DNA of 64,000 nucleotides from SIG598 sp045580875 (GCA_045580875.1 JAZNOP010000060.1:1-64000), one strand, 5' to 3'. Positions 41,929 to 51,015 are shown, numbered from the stretch's first letter. Notes: generated by a model not told the origin, from the letters alone. A program made the numbers and translations.

Positions 41929-42052
41929 ATCGGTCAAACTCCGTTGTTATATATTTCGATGCAGGTTACAGGCATTACACACCGCAATAAACCGGTAACT
42001 GTTCTACCCTGTAATTCTGTCTTGTCTGTTTCTATATTAGCCTTTTGAATTC

Positions 42053-42092
42053 ATTTTTGCAATGATTATCCTGTAAACAATTATTTTTGCAA
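42053..42092. repeat. Direct repeat ATTTTTGCAA, 30 bases apart
   Basis: Two identical 10-base copies at 42053-42062 and 42083-42092, three helical turns apart, in the divergent region between the two dehydrogenase genes. The spacing puts both on one face of DNA, as for a regulator binding tandem sites. Confidence 0.45.
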
Positions 42093-42126
42093 CCTGCAAA
42101 ACTGTATCTGCCCCCAAAAAAACCGC

Positions 42127-42155
42127 TTGCCAACACCGACAGTTTACTATATCAT
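42127..42155 (+). promoter_or_regulatory. Promoter of the hydroxyacid dehydrogenase gene
   Basis: TTGCCA (42127-42132), a 17-base spacer and TATCAT (42150-42155). This rules out the longer reading frame starting at 42127. Confidence 0.6.
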
Positions 42156-42189
42156 ATTGTTATTGATTATTTATGTGGAGCTGATCTGT

Positions 42190-43137
42190 TTGAAAATCGT
42201 TATTCTTGATAAGGATACTCTCGGAACTGACATTGACCTTTCACCCATTCGCGCGCTCGGCGAAACCGAGGAATATGCCTCTACCCCGCCTGCGCTTATT
42301 GCACAGCGAATCGCTGATGCTGATGCAGTTGTCATCAACAAGATAAAGCTTAACGCCGGAAACCTGGGCAGCGCTGATAATCTGAAGATAATCTGTGTCG
42401 CCGCCACCGGTTATGACAATATCGACACCGAATACTGCAAAGCCAACGGTATTGCAGTATGCAATGTTCCCGGATATTCCACCGACAGCGTTGCACAGCT
42501 TACTCTTTCGATGGTGCTGTCACTTGCCACTCATCTTACTGAATACCGCGAATTTGTTCATTCGGGCAAGTACACCGATTCCGGCATTGCAAACCGGCTG
42601 ACTCCTGTTTACCACGAGCTGTCCTCAATGACCTGGGGCGTGGTTGGCGGAGGCGGAATCGGCACAAAGGTAGCTCAGATTGCCCGGGCTATCGGCTGTC
42701 AGGTAATGGTCTGCCGCCGTAAGAATGAGGGGGAATTTCCGCTCGCAGATATCGACACTCTGTGCCGTTCCTGTGATATTATCTCCATACACCTTCCGCT
42801 CAGTGACAGCACACGCGGTATCATCAGCCGCGAGCGTATAGCCTCCATGAAGCCGAATGCCATAGTTGTCAACACCGCACGCGGAGCTGTAACCGACGAG
42901 CAGGCGCTTGCCGATGCTGTACGCGAGGGCCGCATCGGCGCACTCGGCGTTGATGTATATTCGGTAGAGCCATTCGGCAGGGAGCATCCGTTTTATTCAA
43001 TTATGGACATGGATAATGTATGCCTCACTCCTCACATGGCATGGGGCTCTTTTGAAGCCCGCACACGCTGTGTCGGGGAGATTGCTGAAAATATGCGCTG
43101 CTTTTTTGACAGCGGCGTAAGAAACAGAATAGTCTGA
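42190..43137 (+). CDS. D-2-hydroxyacid dehydrogenase
   Basis: A 315-residue NAD-dependent enzyme that reduces 2-keto acids to D-2-hydroxy acids (or hydroxypyruvate to glycerate). The Rossmann motif is GVVGGGGIGTKVAQIARAIG; the catalytic Arg/Glu/His are in NTARGAVTDEQAL, GVDVYSVEPF and LTPHMAWGSFEAR. The start is TTG 42190 with GGAG about 10 bases before; it gives the normal N-terminus KIVILDKDTLG. With the glycerate kinase at 25390 it could make glycerate, but lactate-type substrates are equally possible. Confidence 0.92.
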   Translation: MKIVILDKDTLGTDIDLSPIRALGETEEYASTPPALIAQRIADADAVVINKIKLNAGNLGSADNLKIICVAATGYDNIDTEYCKANGIAVCNVPGYSTDSVAQLTLSMVLSLATHLTEYREFVHSGKYTDSGIANRLTPVYHELSSMTWGVVGGGGIGTKVAQIARAIGCQVMVCRRKNEGEFPLADIDTLCRSCDIISIHLPLSDSTRGIISRERIASMKPNAIVVNTARGAVTDEQALADAVREGRIGALGVDVYSVEPFGREHPFYSIMDMDNVCLTPHMAWGSFEARTRCVGEIAENMRCFFDSGVRNRIV

Positions 43138-43154
43138 TAAACTCTTTGCACAAA

Positions 43155-43184
43155 ACCGCCCGGCAGGTGATTCTGCCGGGCGGT
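43155..43184. terminator. Bidirectional terminator
   Basis: Perfect 12-bp GC-rich stem ACCGCCCGGCAG / CTGCCGGGCGGT, 17 bases after the dehydrogenase stop and 23 bases beyond the GH3 stop, with a T-run (CGGTTTTG) in the leftward reading. Confidence 0.85.
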
Positions 43185-43207
43185 CTGTTTATTATCCGGT
43201 TTATCTG

Positions 43208-45514
43208 TTAATCTCTGCGTATCTCACTGAGTGCAGCTGTAAAGCTGTCGGGAATGCTTTCTGCGCCGGCTTCTCTGAGAACAACCGAGAACGGCTTGAA
43301 TGAATTGTACTCGTAGTTATCATAGATTGCACCGATATCAAGTGAGAGTTCTTCAAATGCGGCAAAGAGCAGCGGTCGGACCCTCTCGTCCTCAAACAGG
43401 GCTTTTATGGGAGTATCGGCAGTGAAGGAATATGCCGAACGCCAGTCACCGTATACGCGCACTGTGTCAATAATTTCCTCTGCAGAATTGGCGATAATGA
43501 AGTCATAATAGCCCTCATCGCTCTCCCAGCAGCCGAGATCGGCATCATACGAAGCAAGCATTTTCTTCGTAACGGTAAAGCTTACTGTCTGTGTTTCGCC
43601 CGGCTGGAGTTCTATCTTTCTGAAGCCTCTGAGCTCCTTTTCCGGCTTGCGGATCGTCGAGACAACATCGCTCACATAAAGTGAAACGACGGTCTTGCCT
43701 GCACGGTCTCCGGTATTGGTTACATCGACATAAACTGTTACCTCGTCGGTAAAACTCTCTGCCGACACTCTTATACCAGAATATCCGAAGGTTGTGTATG
43801 AAAGACCGTAACCGAACGGGAAGAGAGTCTTTGCGTGCTTCTTGTCATAATAGCGGTAGCCGACAAAGATATCCTCGCCGTAGATTACGTGCTTGCCGTC
43901 GCCGGGGAAGTTGAGATATGTCGGTGTATCCTCGATGCAGAGCGGGAATGTGACCGGAAGTCTGCCGGAAGGATTGGCATTGCCCGCAAGCAGGTCTGCA
44001 AGGGCAGCTGCACCGCCCATTCCGGGAAGAAATACGCAGAACATACCGTCTGTATCATCTATAAATTCACGGCAGTCAACCGGACCGCAGACATTGAGTA
44101 TAACGCCGGTTTTCTTTCCTGCCGCCTTTGCTTTGCCTATGGTATCAATCAGCATCTGACGCTCATCTTCAGGGAGCATGATTGAACGGCGGTCGTTGCC
44201 CTCCATGCCTATCTGACGCACAACTATAAGTACGTTGTCGGTATCATCGGTTATCTCACCGTACACCACATTTTCAGCGCCCATTGTACGGCTGAGTTCA
44301 TCGATAAGGCAGCCTGTACGGTCGGTTGTTATTCCGGCACTTCCTGTTCCGCAGTCAAAGAACTGCTTTGCACCCTCGCCGAAAAGCGCAGTCTTTCCAC
44401 TCAGCGGAAAAATTCCGCTGCTGTTTTTAAGCATGACCGCACCCTCGATGACAGCATTGTAAGCCGCCTTGTCTGAGAGCGCAATATCAGGCTTCGGATT
44501 CACTTCAGGGCGCTTCCATTTTTCAGTAAAGCGGAGCACGCGCTCAACCGCCTTTTCCAGCGTTTCGAGCGGCAGCCTGCCGCTTTCCACTGCATCAATT
44601 ACCGGCTGCGGATCGACCGGACCGGGCATAGCAAGATCATTTCCTGCAGCTATTGCCTCAGCAGGGTGATATACTGCGCCCCAATCGGACACTACCATGC
44701 CGTCAAAGCCCCATTCTTCTCTCAGCTTTTCGGTAAGCAGCCAGTAATTCTCAGTACACGGTACACCGTTTATCGAGTTGTATGCACTCATGACGGTTGC
44801 CACACCTGCATCAACACAGGCATGGAATGCCGGAAAATACATCTCCTCAAGCGCACGGCTGCTTATGGTCTCACTGACGCCGACGCGGAAGCTTTCCTGA
44901 TTGTTTGCTGCAAAATGCTTTACATTCGCTGCAACGCCGTTGTCCTGCACACCCTTTACCATCTGCGGAGCAAGCTGTGTCATCAGGTACGGATCTTCAG
45001 AGAAACTCTCAAAAAGACGACCGTTGCGCGGGTCGCGCATGAGGTTGACATTAGGTGTACCAAGCAGCAGGGATATGCCGTATGCCGCGCCCTCCTTGCC
45101 CAGTGCATCGGCAACGTCATACACAGCCTCTGGCGACCATGTTGCGCCAAGCAGTATTCCTGCAGGGAAACAGCCCGGCGCGAAAGGCTCACCGCCGGTC
45201 AGCTCACCCAGCTTCTTCATCAGCCAGTCGCGCAGCTCCATCTCTGCTTCAGAGAGAACCTCGGGATTATAGAAATCTGTGGTCATTTTCTGCATCATTC
45301 GTCCGGTCGCCTCGACTGAATCGTCAAGTCCGTACACTCTTACGCGTGAGCGGAACTCACCGAAGAGCTGTTCAAAGTTAAGTCCGGGTCCGCCGTCAAG
45401 AAACTGCAGCTTCGGAATATCATGCTGTGACATATCAACTGTTGCAAAGAAGGTTTCACCGCCGACAAGACGAGCCTTTTCTTCAAGCGTAAGTTTTTTG
45501 ATTGTTTCTGACAT
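43208..45514 (-). CDS. GH3 glycoside hydrolase (beta-glucosidase type)
   Basis: A 768-residue intracellular enzyme (no signal peptide). N-terminal TIM barrel with the NVKHFAANNQE substrate-binding region and the nucleophile Asp in GMVVSDWGA; then the alpha/beta domain (PVTFPLCIEDTPTYLN) and a C-terminal fibronectin-III-like domain (VTVYVDVTNTGDRAGKTVVSLYV). It probably hydrolyses beta-glucosides, xylosides or related oligosaccharides taken up from plant material. ATG 45514 follows GGAG by 8 bases. It is monocistronic and leftward, with a palindromic operator candidate at 45554-45573. Confidence 0.93.
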   Translation of the reverse strand: MSETIKKLTLEEKARLVGGETFFATVDMSQHDIPKLQFLDGGPGLNFEQLFGEFRSRVRVYGLDDSVEATGRMMQKMTTDFYNPEVLSEAEMELRDWLMKKLGELTGGEPFAPGCFPAGILLGATWSPEAVYDVADALGKEGAAYGISLLLGTPNVNLMRDPRNGRLFESFSEDPYLMTQLAPQMVKGVQDNGVAANVKHFAANNQESFRVGVSETISSRALEEMYFPAFHACVDAGVATVMSAYNSINGVPCTENYWLLTEKLREEWGFDGMVVSDWGAVYHPAEAIAAGNDLAMPGPVDPQPVIDAVESGRLPLETLEKAVERVLRFTEKWKRPEVNPKPDIALSDKAAYNAVIEGAVMLKNSSGIFPLSGKTALFGEGAKQFFDCGTGSAGITTDRTGCLIDELSRTMGAENVVYGEITDDTDNVLIVVRQIGMEGNDRRSIMLPEDERQMLIDTIGKAKAAGKKTGVILNVCGPVDCREFIDDTDGMFCVFLPGMGGAAALADLLAGNANPSGRLPVTFPLCIEDTPTYLNFPGDGKHVIYGEDIFVGYRYYDKKHAKTLFPFGYGLSYTTFGYSGIRVSAESFTDEVTVYVDVTNTGDRAGKTVVSLYVSDVVSTIRKPEKELRGFRKIELQPGETQTVSFTVTKKMLASYDADLGCWESDEGYYDFIIANSAEEIIDTVRVYGDWRSAYSFTADTPIKALFEDERVRPLLFAAFEELSLDIGAIYDNYEYNSFKPFSVVLREAGAESIPDSFTAALSEIRRD

Positions 45515-45553
45515 ATCAATCACTCCGTTTTGTTCTGTTATTGAATCCGGGCT

Positions 45554-45573
45554 GACCGAATCATGATCCGGTC
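45554..45573. promoter_or_regulatory. 20-bp palindrome upstream of the GH3 gene
   Basis: GACCGAATCATGATCCGGTC is a palindrome with a single mismatched pair (positions 6/15). It lies 40 bases before the GH3 start and is a likely operator for a dimeric regulator. No regulator gene is adjacent. Confidence 0.5.
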
Positions 45574-45712
45574 GGTGACCGCTCTGACGCCCGATCTACT
45601 CTTTCCTAATTGATTATATACGTAAATGTGCTGTATATCAAGCTATGAAATACCCTGCGCAATTATTTAACTTAGACAATAAACGCTTATTTCTCCGCGC
45701 TGTTCTCAGCTA

Positions 45713-45741
45713 TTGACACAATTACTTTATCGTGATAATAT
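45713..45741 (+). promoter_or_regulatory. Promoter of the ridA-ilvBN cluster
   Basis: TTGACA (45713-45718), a 17-base spacer and TAATAT (45736-45741). The region 45515-45830 otherwise holds the GH3 upstream sequence and about 90 bases of AT-rich leader with no recognised riboswitch or T-box. Confidence 0.65.
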
Positions 45742-45830
45742 AACTTAATAACTTACATATACCCTTAAGTTACAGTATTATGACTGAAACATATTTTTCG
45801 CCTTGACACCACATTTAAAGGAGATAAATC

Positions 45831-46208
45831 ATGAGCAAGATAATTTTTACTGAAAATGCTCCTGCCGCAATCGGTCCCTATTCGCAGGCTTATATCACAG
45901 GCAATCTGCTTTTCACCTCCGGTCAGATTCCCATTAATCCGGCAACCGGCAATATCGACGCTCAGACCATCGAGGAGCAGACCCATCAGGTATGCAGAAA
46001 CCTTGCTGCTGTTCTTGAGGCTGCAGGCTGCACATTTGACAGCGTCATCAAGACCACCTGTTTTCTCAGTGATATGGCCAATTTCGCAGCTTTCAACTCC
46101 GTTTACGCCCAGTATTTCACCTCCAAGCCGGCTCGTTCCTGCGTTGCTGTAAAGGAGCTTCCGAAGGGCTCACTTGTTGAAGTTGAGCTTATCGCTGAAG
46201 TGAACTGA
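45831..46208 (+). CDS. ridA: RidA family enamine/imine deaminase
   Basis: A 125-residue protein of normal RidA length, forming trimers. Motifs: APAAIGPYSQAY, LLFTSGQIPINPATG, TTCFLSDMANFAAFNSVY and the active-site Arg in KPARSCVAVKELPKG followed by VEVELIAEV. RidA destroys 2-aminoacrylate and related reactive enamines formed by PLP enzymes such as threonine/serine dehydratase in the isoleucine pathway. It lies directly before ilvB-ilvN, in line with that link. AAAGGAG site and a good promoter at 45713. Confidence 0.95.
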   Translation: MSKIIFTENAPAAIGPYSQAYITGNLLFTSGQIPINPATGNIDAQTIEEQTHQVCRNLAAVLEAAGCTFDSVIKTTCFLSDMANFAAFNSVYAQYFTSKPARSCVAVKELPKGSLVEVELIAEVN

Positions 46209-46271
46209 TTTTCATTGACCATAATACCTGACTTGTTTTCCTGAATACTTTTCGGAAGGAGAAAGAGTGCC

Positions 46272-47939
46272 ATGCTGCTTTCCGGCGCAGATATAATCGT
46301 CAGAGTTCTGATAGAGCAGGGCTGTGACACAATATTCGGCTATCCCGGCGGACAGATAATCGATGTTTATGATTCTCTGTACAAATATCAGGATGAAATA
46401 AACCATGTGCTGACCGCTCACGAACAGGGCGCTGCACACGCTGCTGACGGCTACGCAAGAGCCACCGGACGCGTTGGAGTGGTAATGGCCACCTCCGGTC
46501 CGGGGGCAACCAATCTTGTCACCGGAATTGCGACTGCTCACCTCGATTCCATTCCGATGGTCGCCATCACCGGCAATGTCATGTCTTCACAGATAGGCTC
46601 TGACAGCTTTCAGGAAATTGACATCACCGGTATTACTCTGCCGATAACCAAGCACAACTACTTTGTAGGCGACATAGAACAGCTTGCCGACACTGTCAGA
46701 GAGGCTTTCCGGCTGGCAATGTCCGGCAGACCGGGGCCTGTGCTCATTGACGTACCGCGCGATATTCAGCAGGCTATGTGCGAATACACCCCCCAGCCGG
46801 CTGTTGTGCCTGATGAAAAGCAGGCGGCGAAGGATATACGAATTGAGCAGGCAGCGGCTGTCATAAACGATAGCGAAAGACCTTACATATATTTTGGCGG
46901 CGGTGTTGTTTCCGCAGGAGCTGTTGATATCATGCTCGAGCTTGCCGAAAAAATCGATGCACCCATAGGCTGCTCGATGATGGGACTTTCCGCACTGCCG
47001 AGCGACCACCCGAGATTTCTCGGAATGCAGGGAATGCACGGACACTACGCCTCAACAATGGCAATGAACAGCGCCGACTGCATTATTGCTCTCGGTGTTC
47101 GATTCAATGACCGTGTTACCGGCAACAAGGATAAGTTTGCAAAAAGACAGTCGATAATCCACATAGATATAGACGGCTCTGAGCTCTGCAAGAATGTCGA
47201 GGCTGTACATGGTCTTCGTGCCGATGTGAAGCTGACACTCGAAAAGCTCCTGCCGCTGATAAAGAAGGCTGAGCATCACAAGTGGCAGAACAAGCTGCGC
47301 ACACTTCGCGAAGATGCTCTGACCTGTCTTGATACCCGCGAGGGCATGACCCCACGCAATGTCATACTCACCCTCAACAGGCACCTGAGCGAACACACAC
47401 CCGTTGTAACCGACGTCGGTCAGCATCAGATGTGGGCTGCGCAGAATCTGAATTTCCGCAAAGCACGTACCTTTATCTCCAGCGGCGGACTTGGCACAAT
47501 GGGATTCGGTCTGGGCGCGGCTATCGGTGCAAGCTTTGGAACAGGCGAGCGCTGTGTGCTTGTCACAGGCGACGGCGGCTTCGGCATGAGTCTCAATGAG
47601 CTTGCCACTGCAGTCACATGCGGCACACCCGTTGTCATACTTCTCATGAACAACGGCGTTCTCGGCATGGTCAGACAGTGGCAGACCCTTTTCTTTGACC
47701 GCCACTATTCAAATACCGTTCTCGACCGGCAGACCGACTTTGTTGCACTTGCAAAAGCATTCGGTGCCGACGGAGAAAAGGTCTCGACACTTGAGCAGCT
47801 CGATGTTGCACTTTCCAACGCTTTCGGCTATAATGGACCCTATGTGATAGATTGTGCCATTGACAAAGACGAGCTCGTTCTGCCAATGCTTCCGCCGGGC
47901 GGCTCGATGGATGATATAATCGTAAAGGCAGGCAGCTGA
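46272..47939 (+). CDS. ilvB: Acetolactate synthase large subunit
   Basis: A 555-residue ThDP enzyme for the first common step of Val/Leu/Ile synthesis (2 pyruvate to acetolactate + CO2). Marks: FGYPGGQIIDVYDSL, catalytic Glu in TAHEQGAAHAADGYAR, SGPGATNLVTGIATA, and the ThDP/Mg motif GDGGFGMSLNELATA...NNGVLG. ATG 46272 with GGAAGGAG upstream. It lies 63 bases after ridA and 1 base before ilvN. No attenuator or T-box is seen between ridA and ilvB. Confidence 0.96.
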   Translation: MLLSGADIIVRVLIEQGCDTIFGYPGGQIIDVYDSLYKYQDEINHVLTAHEQGAAHAADGYARATGRVGVVMATSGPGATNLVTGIATAHLDSIPMVAITGNVMSSQIGSDSFQEIDITGITLPITKHNYFVGDIEQLADTVREAFRLAMSGRPGPVLIDVPRDIQQAMCEYTPQPAVVPDEKQAAKDIRIEQAAAVINDSERPYIYFGGGVVSAGAVDIMLELAEKIDAPIGCSMMGLSALPSDHPRFLGMQGMHGHYASTMAMNSADCIIALGVRFNDRVTGNKDKFAKRQSIIHIDIDGSELCKNVEAVHGLRADVKLTLEKLLPLIKKAEHHKWQNKLRTLREDALTCLDTREGMTPRNVILTLNRHLSEHTPVVTDVGQHQMWAAQNLNFRKARTFISSGGLGTMGFGLGAAIGASFGTGERCVLVTGDGGFGMSLNELATAVTCGTPVVILLMNNGVLGMVRQWQTLFFDRHYSNTVLDRQTDFVALAKAFGADGEKVSTLEQLDVALSNAFGYNGPYVIDCAIDKDELVLPMLPPGGSMDDIIVKAGS

Positions 47940-47940
47940 G

Positions 47941-48447
47941 ATGAACAGATATACCGTTGCCATTCTGGTCCGCAACCAGTTCGGCGTACTAAACCGGGTC
48001 ACAAGTATGTTCCGCCGCCGTCAGTTCAACATCAACACACTGACCGTGAGCGAGACTGAATCAAATGACTTTTCCCGAATTACCGTCATGTTCTACGGCG
48101 AGGAAAACAACAAGCAGCAGCTTATCAATCAGCTTTACAAGCTGCCTGATGTCTGCTCGATAAAAGAACTGGACAGCGAGAATTCCGTCAGCTGCGAGCT
48201 TCTTCTCATAAAGATGGAGAACAATCCCGCAACACGCGATGATATACGCGCCGCAGCCGATGCATTCAAAGCAAAGACGGTCGATTACTCGCGTGAATCG
48301 GTGGTTTTTCAGCTTACCGGCGACAGCCGCCACATAGATGATTTTATCAATCTTATGCGTGACTACACCATTCTTGAGATATGCCGCACAGGTATCGTTT
48401 CTCTCGAAAAGGGCGGCTCGACCATAAGAAAAATAACCAATCTGTGA
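47941..48447 (+). CDS. ilvN: Acetolactate synthase small (regulatory) subunit
   Basis: A 168-residue regulatory subunit with an N-terminal ACT domain (YTVAILVRNQFGVLNRVTSMF, RRQFNINTLTV) that binds valine and a C-terminal domain ending EICRTGIVSLEKG. It activates IlvB and gives feedback inhibition. It starts 1 base after the ilvB stop, so it is translationally coupled. Length is usual for the family. A terminator follows. Confidence 0.95.
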   Translation: MNRYTVAILVRNQFGVLNRVTSMFRRRQFNINTLTVSETESNDFSRITVMFYGEENNKQQLINQLYKLPDVCSIKELDSENSVSCELLLIKMENNPATRDDIRAAADAFKAKTVDYSRESVVFQLTGDSRHIDDFINLMRDYTILEICRTGIVSLEKGGSTIRKITNL

Positions 48448-48453
48448 GATAAA

Positions 48454-48476
48454 AGCCTGAGTTCTTCGCTCAGGCT
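48454..48476 (+). terminator. Terminator after ilvN
   Basis: Stem AGCCTGAG / CTCAGGCT with a 7-base loop, seven bases after the stop; the T-tract (ATTTCTC) is weak. Confidence 0.65.
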
Positions 48477-48515
48477 ATTTCTCTGCGCACATAATCAACC
48501 TGAGGAGTACCGCCA

Positions 48516-49448
48516 ATGCTGCACGTTTTTCCTGATTATTATACTGAATTCAGATGTATAAACAGCCGCTGCCGTCACAACTGCTGTATCGGCTGGGAGA
48601 TAGATATAGACCCCGAAACCGCTGAATTTTACCGCAACGTCGGCGGAGACTTCGGAAAAAGACTGGCTGTAAATATTTCGTCAGAGGAAGAGCCGCACTT
48701 CATTCTCGGAGAGAATGAGCGCTGTCCGTTTCTGAACAGAAATAATCTATGCGATATAATAACCACACTTGGCGAAGACCGGCTGTGTACCATCTGTGCA
48801 GAGCACCCGCGTTTTCACAACGAGCTGCCGGGCAGAATCGAGAGCGGACTCGGTCTGTGCTGTGAGGAAACAGCAAGACTGATACTTACAAGACGTGAGC
48901 CTGTACAGCTCATTGCAGAAGGAGAACCGGACTGCGATGATGAAATCATCGCTCTGCGTGACGAGCTTATAGGCATTGTTCAGAACCGGCAGTACACGGT
49001 CAGTGAGCGCATAAATCAGCTGCTCAGCCGCTGCGGCACACTATTTCCGGAAGGCACAATCGGAGAATGGGCCGAGTTTCTTCTCAGCTTGGAGCAGCTT
49101 GACGAAGAATGGACACAGCTTGTGACACAGCTGTCAGAAGAACACAAAAGCTCCGACCGTGACGGATTCAGCCGCCACATGGCTGAACGCTGCACCGAAT
49201 ACGAACAGCTGCTGGTGTATATGCTCTACCGCCATACCGCCAATGCGCCTGATGCTGATTATATCGGCAGCCGCGTAAATTTTGCTGTTTTCGCCTGCTG
49301 GATAATCTATGAGCTCGGTGCAATGATATGGAGCCGCACCGGCGAATTTTCAACCGGACAGCAGATCGAACTCGCAAGAATGTTCTCTTCAGAGATAGAG
49401 TACTCTGACGAAAATCTCTACATTCTGCTTGATGAACTCGATTTCTGA
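48516..49448 (+). CDS. FliB-like (lysine-N-methylase-type) Cys-rich protein
   Basis: A 310-residue protein with Cys clusters of the FliB/YkgJ type: CINSRCRHNCCIGWEID near the N-terminus, CPFLNRNNLCDI, LCTICAEHPRF and GLCCEE. These could hold an Fe-S or other metal centre. FliB methylates flagellin lysines in Salmonella, but many non-flagellated Clostridia carry homologues, and no flagellar gene is here, so the substrate is open. It has a GGAG site and is followed 33 bases later by an MFS gene that may be co-transcribed. Confidence 0.8.
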   Translation: MLHVFPDYYTEFRCINSRCRHNCCIGWEIDIDPETAEFYRNVGGDFGKRLAVNISSEEEPHFILGENERCPFLNRNNLCDIITTLGEDRLCTICAEHPRFHNELPGRIESGLGLCCEETARLILTRREPVQLIAEGEPDCDDEIIALRDELIGIVQNRQYTVSERINQLLSRCGTLFPEGTIGEWAEFLLSLEQLDEEWTQLVTQLSEEHKSSDRDGFSRHMAERCTEYEQLLVYMLYRHTANAPDADYIGSRVNFAVFACWIIYELGAMIWSRTGEFSTGQQIELARMFSSEIEYSDENLYILLDELDF

Positions 49449-49481
49449 TTACACCACAACACAAACGGAGGAGCATATATC

Positions 49482-50648
49482 ATGGTTGCACTTTTGCTTG
49501 CCATAATCTACCTTGCTTTTATCAGTCTCGGTCTTCCCGACTCTCTTCTCGGCTCAGCCTGGCCTGTTATGGTCGAGGAGCTGAATGTTCCGATATCATA
49601 TGCCGGTATCATTACGACTATAATCTCTGTATGTACAATAATATCCAGCCTGCTTTCCGACCGCATGACACGCCGTTTCGGTGCCGGACTTGTCACAGCA
49701 GTCAGCGTTGCTCTCACTGCCTGTGCGCTGCTTGGCTTTTCCCTCTCACCCTCATTTGTGATGCTATGCATTCTATCCATCCCATACGGACTCGGTGCAG
49801 GAGCAATTGACGCAGCGCTGAACAATTATGTCGCTCTGCATTATGCCTCCCGTCACATGAGCTGGCTTCACTGCTTCTGGGGTGTCGGCGCATCAATAAG
49901 CCCTTACATAATGGGATACGCTATCGGCGCAGGACACGGCTGGCGCACCGGTTATTCCGCTGTCGGCGTAATTCAGCTGGTGCTTACGGTGATAATTTTC
50001 ATATCACTTCCGCTGTGGAAAAAGCGTGTTTCCACCGATGAAAACGGAGAGGAAATTGAGGCATCGATAAGTCTGCGCGAAGTCATGCGCATGAAGGGTG
50101 TCAAGCCTACGCTTTTTGCCTTCTGGTGCTACTGCGCAGCTGAGACAACCGCCGGTCTGTGGGCTACCACATATCTTGTTGAGCATCGCGGAACAGATGC
50201 TGAGACCGCCGCTTCGTTTGCATCTCTCTTCTATCTTGGAATAACATTCGGCAGATTTCTCAACGGCTTTATCACCGATAAATTCGGCGACAAGACCATG
50301 ATCCGCGTAGGTGTTTCGGTCATGCTTGCAGGTGCTGTTCTGATTGCTCTGCCGCTCAGAGAAGACATATTCGCTCTTGCCGGACTTCTGATCTTCGGTC
50401 TCGGCAGCGCGCCTGTATACCCGTGCATAATTCATGCAACACCGATCAATTTCGGCAAGGAGAATTCCCACGCAATCGTCGGAATTCAGATGGCGAGTGC
50501 ATACACCGGCAGTACACTCATGCCGCCGGTATTCGGAATACTCGCCGATTTTATCAGCCCGGCAATTTACCCCTTCTATCTGATGTTCTTTGCAGCCCTG
50601 CTGCTTATTATGTCCGAAAAGGTCAACAAGGCTGTCAGAAACCGATAA
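49482..50648 (+). CDS. MFS transporter
   Basis: A 388-residue protein with about 12 hydrophobic helices. The MFS signature between helices 2 and 3 reads SDRMTRRFGAGLV; the N-terminus GLPDSLLGSAWPVMVEELN resembles the FucP/sugar-exporter-like or YbjJ groups. It probably carries a sugar or small metabolite. It follows the FliB-like gene, AACGGAGGAG site, and ends at a strong terminator. Substrate unknown. Confidence 0.88.
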   Translation: MVALLLAIIYLAFISLGLPDSLLGSAWPVMVEELNVPISYAGIITTIISVCTIISSLLSDRMTRRFGAGLVTAVSVALTACALLGFSLSPSFVMLCILSIPYGLGAGAIDAALNNYVALHYASRHMSWLHCFWGVGASISPYIMGYAIGAGHGWRTGYSAVGVIQLVLTVIIFISLPLWKKRVSTDENGEEIEASISLREVMRMKGVKPTLFAFWCYCAAETTAGLWATTYLVEHRGTDAETAASFASLFYLGITFGRFLNGFITDKFGDKTMIRVGVSVMLAGAVLIALPLREDIFALAGLLIFGLGSAPVYPCIIHATPINFGKENSHAIVGIQMASAYTGSTLMPPVFGILADFISPAIYPFYLMFFAALLLIMSEKVNKAVRNR

Positions 50649-50656
50649 CACACAGC

Positions 50657-50691
50657 AAACCGGCAGGAAAGCGGTATTTTCCTGCCGGTTT
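50657..50691 (+). terminator. Terminator after the MFS gene
   Basis: Perfect 14-bp stem AAACCGGCAGGAAA / TTTCCTGCCGGTTT, then TTG TTTT. Confidence 0.9.
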
Positions 50692-50710
50692 TTGTTTTCA
50701 TCGATATATA

Positions 50711-50744
50711 TTAGGTTGATTTTATCCTAACATCATTTTATAAT
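50711..50744 (+). promoter_or_regulatory. Promoter with overlapping operator of phd-doc
   Basis: TTGATT (50716-50721), a 17-base spacer and TATAAT (50739-50744). An inverted repeat TTAGG / CCTAA (50711-50715, 50726-50730) brackets the -35, as expected for autorepression by the Phd-Doc complex. Confidence 0.7.
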
Positions 50745-50763
50745 GAAGCTGAGGTGATTAATT

Positions 50764-51015
50764 ATGATGATTGACACAGACAAAATCGTCACCATGACCG
50801 ATGCCAATCAGAACTTCTCGAAGGTGGTGCGCGCTGTCGACGAAAACGGTGCGGCAATAATAATGAAAAACAACCGTCCGCGCTATGCTGTAATTGATTT
50901 TGAAGAATACGAAGCTCTATCTGCGGCAAAGCAGATGAGAGACGAGATGCTCGGGGTTACTGCCGATATAATCCTCGAGGAAAATATTGAAGCATTTCTG
51001 GAGCTGGCAAAATGA
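50764..51015 (+). CDS. phd: Phd/YefM-family antitoxin
   Basis: An 83-residue antitoxin. The N-terminal half (IVTMTDANQNFSKVVRAVDENG, then AIIMKNNRPRYAVIDFEEYE) is the Phd/YefM DNA-binding fold; the C-terminal helix (ILEENIEAFLELAK) should bind and neutralise the toxin. It overlaps the toxin gene by 4 bases, has its own promoter with an inverted repeat around the -35, and is expected to repress the pair together with the toxin. Confidence 0.92.
   Translation: MMIDTDKIVTMTDANQNFSKVVRAVDENGAAIIMKNNRPRYAVIDFEEYEALSAAKQMRDEMLGVTADIILEENIEAFLELAK

Noticed and set aside
42127..42189. Longer N-terminus of the hydroxyacid dehydrogenase
   Set aside because: The extra 21 codons cover the -35/-10 elements and would add a hydrophobic stretch foreign to the family.
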